Shown here: one piece after another, positions 12,931 through 17,289 of the stretch
Layout of the letters: the number at the start of each line of letters is the position of its first letter
Position numbering within the stretch: position 1 is the stretch's first letter
Source of the DNA: Actinoallomurus sp045806665
GTDB taxonomy: Bacteria > Actinomycetota > Actinomycetes > Streptosporangiales > Streptosporangiaceae
NCBI GenBank assembly: GCA_045806665.1
Contig: JBJMIW010000164.1
Location: 1-17,289 of the forward strand
Direction of reading: 5' to 3'
DNA length: 17,289 nucleotides
Notes under the pieces: model-generated
The model's input: the letters and a program-made list of their open reading frames with translations, nothing else
Databases searched by the model: none
What the model was told of the DNA's origin: nothing
Program-made: the position numbers and the translations under genes

Positions 12931-14139
12931 ATGTTCGATATGGGTGAGAGCCTCCGCCGCCGCTTGGCCCGGTGGTTGGATCCCGAACTCACCGCCGTCC
13001 CGATCACAGTCCCGGCCCCCGCCTCCGAACCACCACCGGCGCCACCGCCGGCCGCCCGACCATCGCACAACGCGTGGCCCGCCGTATGCGAGCGCTTCGC
13101 CTTCCAGATTCTCGGCCACGCCGAGAGCCTCCGGCCTGCGCTGGACCGCCTGGAGGCCGACGAACAAAACGAGGAGCGGCTGCGGCTGCTCTACCAGGTG
13201 GACCACTCCTTGACGCGCATGCGCCGCGCAGCACGTGACCTGTGGATCCTCGCCGGGGTAGAGGACGGAGACGTCGGGGGTCACACCTCCTCGCTCGTCG
13301 ATGTGATCCGGGTGGCGGAGTCCGCGATCGAGCAGTATTCCAAGGTGGTCATCGGCAGAGTCGTCGACCTTGCGGTCGTGCCGTATGCCTCCGAAGACCT
13401 CGCCTCGCTGCTCGCGGCGCTGCTGGACAACGCGACGAGCTACTCGCCGTCCATGGTGAAGGTCAGCGCCCATCTGCTCGACAGCGGCAGCGTCATGCTG
13501 CGCGTCGAAGACAATGGCATCGGCATTCCACACGCCCATCTGGAGATCCTGAATGCCACACTCACCGGACCGGTACCGGAGATCGACGAACGGGCCGGGA
13601 AGCACACGGGATTCCCTGTCGTGCACCGCCTGGCGCGCAAGCACGGCGTCGGTGTGCGGTTCGCGTCCCGCCCGCAGGGCGCCGCGGGCGGTGGGACGGT
13701 CGCCATGGTGACGATCCCGCCGGACCTGCTTTGCGAGATCCCCGACGACGAGCCCCCCATCGGTGGGCGCGTCGAGCCGGAATCCCCCGCGGCCGCGTCC
13801 GGCGCGGTTCCTTCCGGTGTGTCACACGCGAACGCCGTCGCCTCCTCGCACCTGAGCGTGGCCCGCCCCTCCCCGTTCGCGGAGGCAGGCCAGGGGTCGC
13901 GGCCTCTGGCTCACGTCGAGCAGTCGGGCACCATCAGCGATCTACCCCGGCGAACGCGTACGAGCCTGCGCGGCGCCGCCGGTCCCCAGACGCGGCCGGT
14001 GGAGCATAACCGCGTGACGGACACCTCCGTGACCGCGCGGTCGTTCGCCGAGGACCTGAACGCCTTCACCGCCGGAGAGCGGGCCGGCAGGCAGACCGCC
14101 ACCGGCGACGATCACGGGCCGGAAGGAGAGGAACGGTGA
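12931..14139 (+). CDS. cvnA: Conservon sensor-like ATPase (CvnA type)
   Basis: First gene of the conservon. The 402-residue protein has a Pro-rich linker (about residues 28-50), a helical dimerisation-like part with YQVDHSLTRMRRAARDLWIL (His at about 91), and a histidine-kinase ATPase domain. In the latter, LLDNATSYSP is the N-box (about 163-172), VEDNGIGI the G1 box (about 192-199), and GFPVVHRLARKHGVGV the later lid/G2 part. The last 140 residues are low-complexity. Known CvnA proteins often carry an N-terminal sensor and membrane helices; none is seen here, so this form should be soluble or rely on partners. The ATG has a weak GGACGGTGA site; an in-frame ATG three codons later is possible. 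It overlaps cvnB by four bases. Confidence 0.9.
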   Translation: MFDMGESLRRRLARWLDPELTAVPITVPAPASEPPPAPPPAARPSHNAWPAVCERFAFQILGHAESLRPALDRLEADEQNEERLRLLYQVDHSLTRMRRAARDLWILAGVEDGDVGGHTSSLVDVIRVAESAIEQYSKVVIGRVVDLAVVPYASEDLASLLAALLDNATSYSPSMVKVSAHLLDSGSVMLRVEDNGIGIPHAHLEILNATLTGPVPEIDERAGKHTGFPVVHRLARKHGVGVRFASRPQGAAGGGTVAMVTIPPDLLCEIPDDEPPIGGRVEPESPAAASGAVPSGVSHANAVASSHLSVARPSPFAEAGQGSRPLAHVEQSGTISDLPRRTRTSLRGAAGPQTRPVEHNRVTDTSVTARSFAEDLNAFTAGERAGRQTATGDDHGPEGEER

Positions 14140-14588
14140 CGACACCCGGCGTCCACCCCGCCCCGCCGCGGACCCCGACGGAGTTCGGGTGGCTGGTCAA
14201 CAACTTCGCGGCGTCCACGCCTGGCGTCAGCCACGCCGTGATCGTGTCCTCCGACGGGCTCTTGTTGTTCGCCTCCGGCTCGATGTCGACGGACATCGCC
14301 GACCCGTTGTCGGCGATGACCAGCGGCATGATCAGCCTCGGGAACAGTCTCGCCAATCTCGTCGGCGAGGCCGGCTGCGACCAGATCATGTTGAAGTTCC
14401 CGGCTGGACACTTCCTCTTCATGTCGATCGGCAGCCTGGCGGGACTCGCCGTGCTGGTCGGAGAAGGCTCGAACCTCGGGTTGGTCGCCCACCGAATGGC
14501 CCAGCTCACGGAGAGCGTCGGTCACGTGCTGACTCCGAAGATGCGCGACGATCTTCGCCGCATGTCGGCCGGTGGGAGAGTCTCGTGA
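14136..14588 (+). CDS. cvnB: Roadblock/LC7 protein (CvnB)
   Basis: The 150-residue product is a single roadblock/LC7 domain. FGWLVNNFAASTPGVSHAVI is the first helix and strand, VSSDGLLLFASGSM the hairpin, DPLSAMTSGMISLGNSLANL the long helix, and FLFMSIGSLAGLAVLVGEGS the closing strands. In bacteria such proteins (MglB, CvnB) dimerise and act as partners or activating proteins for small Ras-like GTPases, here the product of cvnD two genes on. It starts at GTG inside the cvnA stop (GTGA overlap) with GGAAGGAGAGG upstream, so translation is probably coupled. Confidence 0.95.
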   Translation: MTTPGVHPAPPRTPTEFGWLVNNFAASTPGVSHAVIVSSDGLLLFASGSMSTDIADPLSAMTSGMISLGNSLANLVGEAGCDQIMLKFPAGHFLFMSIGSLAGLAVLVGEGSNLGLVAHRMAQLTESVGHVLTPKMRDDLRRMSAGGRVS

Positions 14589-14616
14589 GCCGAGTGCCTG
14601 GGAGGGGCGAGGAGAC

Positions 14617-14961
14617 ATGACGGCCAATCCATGGGTCCGGCCGTACGTGCTCACCGGGGGACGGACTCGGACACGGCAGAATCTGTTCGTCCACACGCTG
14701 GTGTCGGTAGAGCACTATGACCCGTCATTCGCCGCGCGCCTGCTGCCGGAGGCCCGGTCGCTGTACGAGCGGGCGCACGCCGGTACGCAGTCGGTCGCCG
14801 AACTGTCCGCCCACTGCGTGGTCTCGCTCGGCGTCACGCGTGTGCTGCTGGGGGACATGGCCGCGGACAACCGGGTGGTGATCAACTTGGATACCTACGC
14901 GTCGCCGTACGACACGAGCCTCTTGGAGAGAGTCATCGATGGCCTTCGCCAACTCGCCTGA
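14617..14961 (+). CDS. cvnC: DUF742 protein (CvnC)
   Basis: Third conservon gene. The 114-residue protein begins MTANPWVRPYVLTGGRTRT, the DUF742 opening (VRPYxxTGGRT), and ends with SLLERVIDGLRQL, the family's closing helix (LLERVLxGLRxL). The middle has a winged-helix-like layout (SVAELSAHCVVSLGVTRVLL) in which an HTH takes part in protein contacts or DNA binding; the role is not settled for the family. I chose ATG 14617 for the GGCGAGGAGAC site before it, although the frame opens at 14572. It overlaps cvnD by 23 bases. Confidence 0.93.
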   Translation: MTANPWVRPYVLTGGRTRTRQNLFVHTLVSVEHYDPSFAARLLPEARSLYERAHAGTQSVAELSAHCVVSLGVTRVLLGDMAADNRVVINLDTYASPYDTSLLERVIDGLRQLA

Positions 14962-15547
14962 CAGCGTGCCGCGGCTCACCTCGGCCAAGCTTGTCGTCGC
15001 GGGTGGATTCGGTGTCGGAAAGACCACCATGGTGGGCGCGGTCTCGGAGATCCCCCCGGTCAACACCGAGGCGTGGATGACCCAGGCCAGCGAGTCGGTC
15101 GATCGGCTCGGTACGGGCAGCGAGAAGACCAAGACCACGGTCGCGATGGACTTCGGCCGGATCACCCTGTCCCCGGACCTGATCCTCTACCTGTTCGGTA
15201 CGCCCGGGCAGCCGAGGTTCTGGCCCATGTGGGACGACCTGTGCCGCGGCGCCAGCGGCGCGGTGGTCCTGGTCGACACGCAGGAGCTGGACAAGTCGTT
15301 CCCGGCCATCAACTACTTCGAGAACGACTCGGACGTGCCGTTCATCGTCGCCGCCAACCTCTTCAACGGACGGCAGCTGCACCGCCTCGAGGACGTCCGG
15401 TACGCGCTGCGGCTCAGCTCGGACATCCCACTGATCACTTGCGACGCCCGCGACCGTGTGTCAGTGGTGCAGACCCTCATCACCGCTCTCACCCACACGA
15501 TGAGACGCGCCGCGTCCCGCGGATCCGGTGCGCTCGCGACCCCCTAA
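14939..15547 (+). CDS. cvnD: Ras-like GTPase of the conservon (CvnD)
   Basis: The 202-residue small GTPase binds and hydrolyses nucleotide as the switch of the Cvn complex at the membrane. G1 is GGFGVGKTT (residues 22-30), the switch I region carries KTKTTVAMDFG (63-73), G3 reads FGTPGQPRFW (86-95) in place of DTPGQ, and G4 is at ANLFNG (139-144). G5 may be TCDARD (167-172). MglA/Cvn-type GTPases are regulated by roadblock partners such as the cvnB product. The G4 position that normally carries the Asp that reads the guanine base is Asn143, which is unusual. The start is ATG inside the end of cvnC, implying translational coupling. Confidence 0.95.
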   Translation: MAFANSPDSVPRLTSAKLVVAGGFGVGKTTMVGAVSEIPPVNTEAWMTQASESVDRLGTGSEKTKTTVAMDFGRITLSPDLILYLFGTPGQPRFWPMWDDLCRGASGAVVLVDTQELDKSFPAINYFENDSDVPFIVAANLFNGRQLHRLEDVRYALRLSSDIPLITCDARDRVSVVQTLITALTHTMRRAASRGSGALATP

Positions 15548-15563
15548 CCCCCGGGAGAACACA

Positions 15564-16805
15564 ATGCGGAAGATCCTCATCATTGGCGCTGGACAATCGG
15601 GCCTCCAGCTCGCACTCGGCCTGAACGCCGAAGGCTATGACGTAACGGTCATGTCCGCGCGTACTCCAGAGGAGATCCGGAACGGGCGCGTCATGTCCAC
15701 GCAGGTCATCTTCGGGCCGAACCTCCGGCTGGAGCGCGAGCGGGGGCTCAACCAGTGGGAGCGAGAGACGCCGAGGATCCAGGGGCTGCAGGTCACGGTG
15801 GCCGGCCCGCCCGGCAACGCCGCCCTGACCTTCAAGGCGCCGCTCGACGAGTACGCCCAGTCGGTGGACCAGCGCGTCAAGATGGCCGGCTGGCTGGAGC
15901 TGTTCGAGTCGCGCGGCGGCAAGGTCATCTACCACAGCGTCATGACCTCCGACCTCGAGGGGCTCGCCGCGCAGTACGAGCTGACGATCATCGCCGCCGG
16001 CAAGGGGGAGCTGGTCGAGCTGTTCGACCGCGACGCGAGCCGCTCGCCGTTCGACCGCCCGCAGCGCACCCTCGCGGTCATCTACGTCCACGGCATGGCG
16101 CCGCGGCCGGGCGGCTCCCCGGCGCCGCACATCGGTATCAACGTCACGCCGGGCATCGGCGAGCTGTTCACCATTCCCGCGTATACGACCAGCGGCCCCT
16201 GCGACATCCTCTTCTGGGAGGCCGTCCCCGGTGGCCCGCTGGACCGCTGGGAGCGCCTGCTGAACCCGAAAGAGCACCTCGAACGCTCCCTCGAGCTCAT
16301 GCGGGAGTACGTCCCCTGGGAGTACGAACGCTGCGCCGCCGTCGAGCCCACTGACGCGCGCAGCGCGCTCGTCGGCGCCTACACACCGGTGGTGAGGCAC
16401 CCGGTCGGCGAGGTGTCCACGACGACGGCCGTCCTCGGTATGGCCGACGTCGTCGTGGCCAACGACCCGATCGCCGGGCAGGGGGCCAACAACGCCGTCC
16501 GGTGTGCGGCGATCTACCTGCAGTCCATCCTGGCCCGGGGCGCGCAGCCGTTCGACCGTGCGTGGATGCAGCAGACGTTCGACGCGTACTGGGACTACGC
16601 CCGGCATGTCACGAACTTCAGCAACGCGCTCCTCGGCCCGCTGCCCGAGCACGTTCAGAAGATCCTGGGAACCGCAACGCAGAACCCCACCGTCGCGCAC
16701 CGGTTCGCCTACGGCTATGCCAACCCGACCGATTTCGAAAACTGGCTCATGGACCCGGCCAAGTCCGAGGCCTACCTCGCGTCCGTGGCGGGCAACGCTC
16801 GCTGA
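15564..16805 (+). CDS. Styrene/indole monooxygenase-type flavoprotein
   Basis: The 413-residue product resembles StyA, the FAD-dependent, NADH-independent oxygenase of two-component styrene and indole monooxygenases, which epoxidise a vinyl-aromatic or indole ring. It opens with the FAD-binding Rossmann motif KILIIGAGQSGLQLALGL (GxGxxG, residues 8-13) and has the TPEEIRNGRVMSTQVIFGP and LNQWE segments of the family, a second FAD-contact GMADVVVANDPIAGQGANNA (about residues 293-312), and a C-terminal helical part. It begins 16 bases after cvnD, with GGGAG seven bases before ATG, so it belongs to the operon. The flavin reductase partner (StyB) is not in the window and must come from elsewhere. 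The substrate is unknown. Confidence 0.93.
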   Translation: MRKILIIGAGQSGLQLALGLNAEGYDVTVMSARTPEEIRNGRVMSTQVIFGPNLRLERERGLNQWERETPRIQGLQVTVAGPPGNAALTFKAPLDEYAQSVDQRVKMAGWLELFESRGGKVIYHSVMTSDLEGLAAQYELTIIAAGKGELVELFDRDASRSPFDRPQRTLAVIYVHGMAPRPGGSPAPHIGINVTPGIGELFTIPAYTTSGPCDILFWEAVPGGPLDRWERLLNPKEHLERSLELMREYVPWEYERCAAVEPTDARSALVGAYTPVVRHPVGEVSTTTAVLGMADVVVANDPIAGQGANNAVRCAAIYLQSILARGAQPFDRAWMQQTFDAYWDYARHVTNFSNALLGPLPEHVQKILGTATQNPTVAHRFAYGYANPTDFENWLMDPAKSEAYLASVAGNAR

Positions 16806-17162
16806 TCTCCATCCGGAGGCCATCGCGATCAGGGGCCTCGCGAGCGGGCGTGGTCGATGCGACCACCGTCCGTGAGCGAGACCCTGATCGCGCCGTTCCG
16901 ACGCATCGACACCCGCCGCTGACAAGACAGGTCGCGCGTGCCGGCGCGCATGACGGTGCGAAGCACGGTACGCCTGGGAAGCGCGCCGTTCAGTCCGATC
17001 CCACGCCCCGGTGATCCGGCCGGTCGCGGAGTCAGCATGTCCTTCGTCATGACGTCCATTTGACGGTGTGAGGCCTCGAGACATGCTTAACCGTTCGTTC
17101 TCAGGACACGGTTGACCATCGCACGGCATGATGCCCGCCCGAAGTAGCGGTGGCGACGGGGC
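16806..17162. other. Spacer after the monooxygenase gene
   Basis: No gene is seen. GAGGCC near 16815 and GGCCTC near 16835 could form a short hairpin that ends the operon. AACCGT (17089-17094) and ACGGTT (17107-17112) form a small inverted repeat close to the start of the transposase and may lie at or near the IS end. Confidence 0.4.
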
Positions 17163-17289
17163 TTGTCGGCGGCGGGTGCGGACCAGCAGGCGCTGGTGGA
17201 GTACCGGTATCGGGCGGTGCGTGAAGTGCTGGGCGGCTCGCCGATCGGGGAGGTCGCGGCCCGGTACGGGACCTCGCGGCAGTCGGTGC
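17163..17289 (+). CDS. IS481-type transposase, N-terminal part (cut by window edge)
   Basis: The frame reads QQALVEYRYRAVREVLGGSP and then IGEVAARYGTSRQSV up to the window edge. This is the N-terminal helix-turn-helix of IS481-family transposases (consensus ALVExRYxAVxEVL ... SVxEVARRYGVSRQTV). The only close upstream start is TTG at 17163 behind ACGGGG; a stop precedes at 17145. The DDE domain would follow outside the window, so whether the gene is intact cannot be said. Confidence 0.75.
   Translation, partial: MSAAGADQQALVEYRYRAVREVLGGSPIGEVAARYGTSRQSV

Noticed and set aside
12268..13644. 458-codon minus-strand reading frame
   Set aside because: Complement of cvnA plus the tRNA-Phe remnant; the part reading GRGRTADLPLF is the usual false peptide from antisense tRNA.
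15489..17129. 546-codon minus-strand reading frame
   Set aside because: It mirrors the monooxygenase gene, which has a ribosome site and FAD motifs; the minus product is of shadow type.

Overview
The window is high-GC actinobacterial DNA. Four features support this: dense GC-ending codons, GTG/TTG starts, several AGGAGG-type ribosome sites, and a complete conservon (cvnA-B-C-D), a gene set known from filamentous actinomycetes. A Streptosporangiales- or Streptomyces-like soil actinomycete is the likely host. This is inference, because no rRNA or species marker is present.

Left part (1-5700), mostly chromosomal: an intact tRNA-Arg(CCT); pyrE (orotate phosphoribosyltransferase, minus); a 755-residue penicillin-acylase-type Ntn hydrolase (minus); and a minus-strand pair of an AraC-type regulator and a VOC (glyoxalase-fold) protein. 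Two copies of a long palindromic repeat lie in the non-coding stretches.

Middle part (5700-12470), an accessory or scar region: it holds the 3' part of a tRNA-Tyr gene (minus) and two 3' halves of a tRNA-Phe gene (plus) joined to the same foreign arm, which look like attachment-site remnants of integrated elements. It also holds several broken genes: a signal peptide without its protein, a thioesterase C-terminus, an acyl-CoA dehydrogenase N-terminus butted against an ISAs1-type transposase fragment, a frameshifted IS3 OrfA, and a DUF4282-like membrane protein with an in-frame stop. Apparently intact cargo comprises a two-helix membrane protein with a cysteine pair, a membrane-anchored helical protein, a divergent TetR/SDR pair with a clear operator, and a membrane protein with a sunset-like tail.

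Right part (12930-16805): a tightly packed plus-strand operon of cvnA, cvnB, cvnC and cvnD (sensor-like ATPase, roadblock protein, DUF742 protein, Ras-like GTPase), followed 16 bases later by a styrene/indole monooxygenase-type flavoprotein. The window ends inside the start of an IS481-type transposase.

The two most interesting items are a three-copy family of about 145-bp structured repeats, whose stem arms differ between copies but stay complementary within each copy, and the conservon-monooxygenase operon with an unusual GTPase G4 motif.
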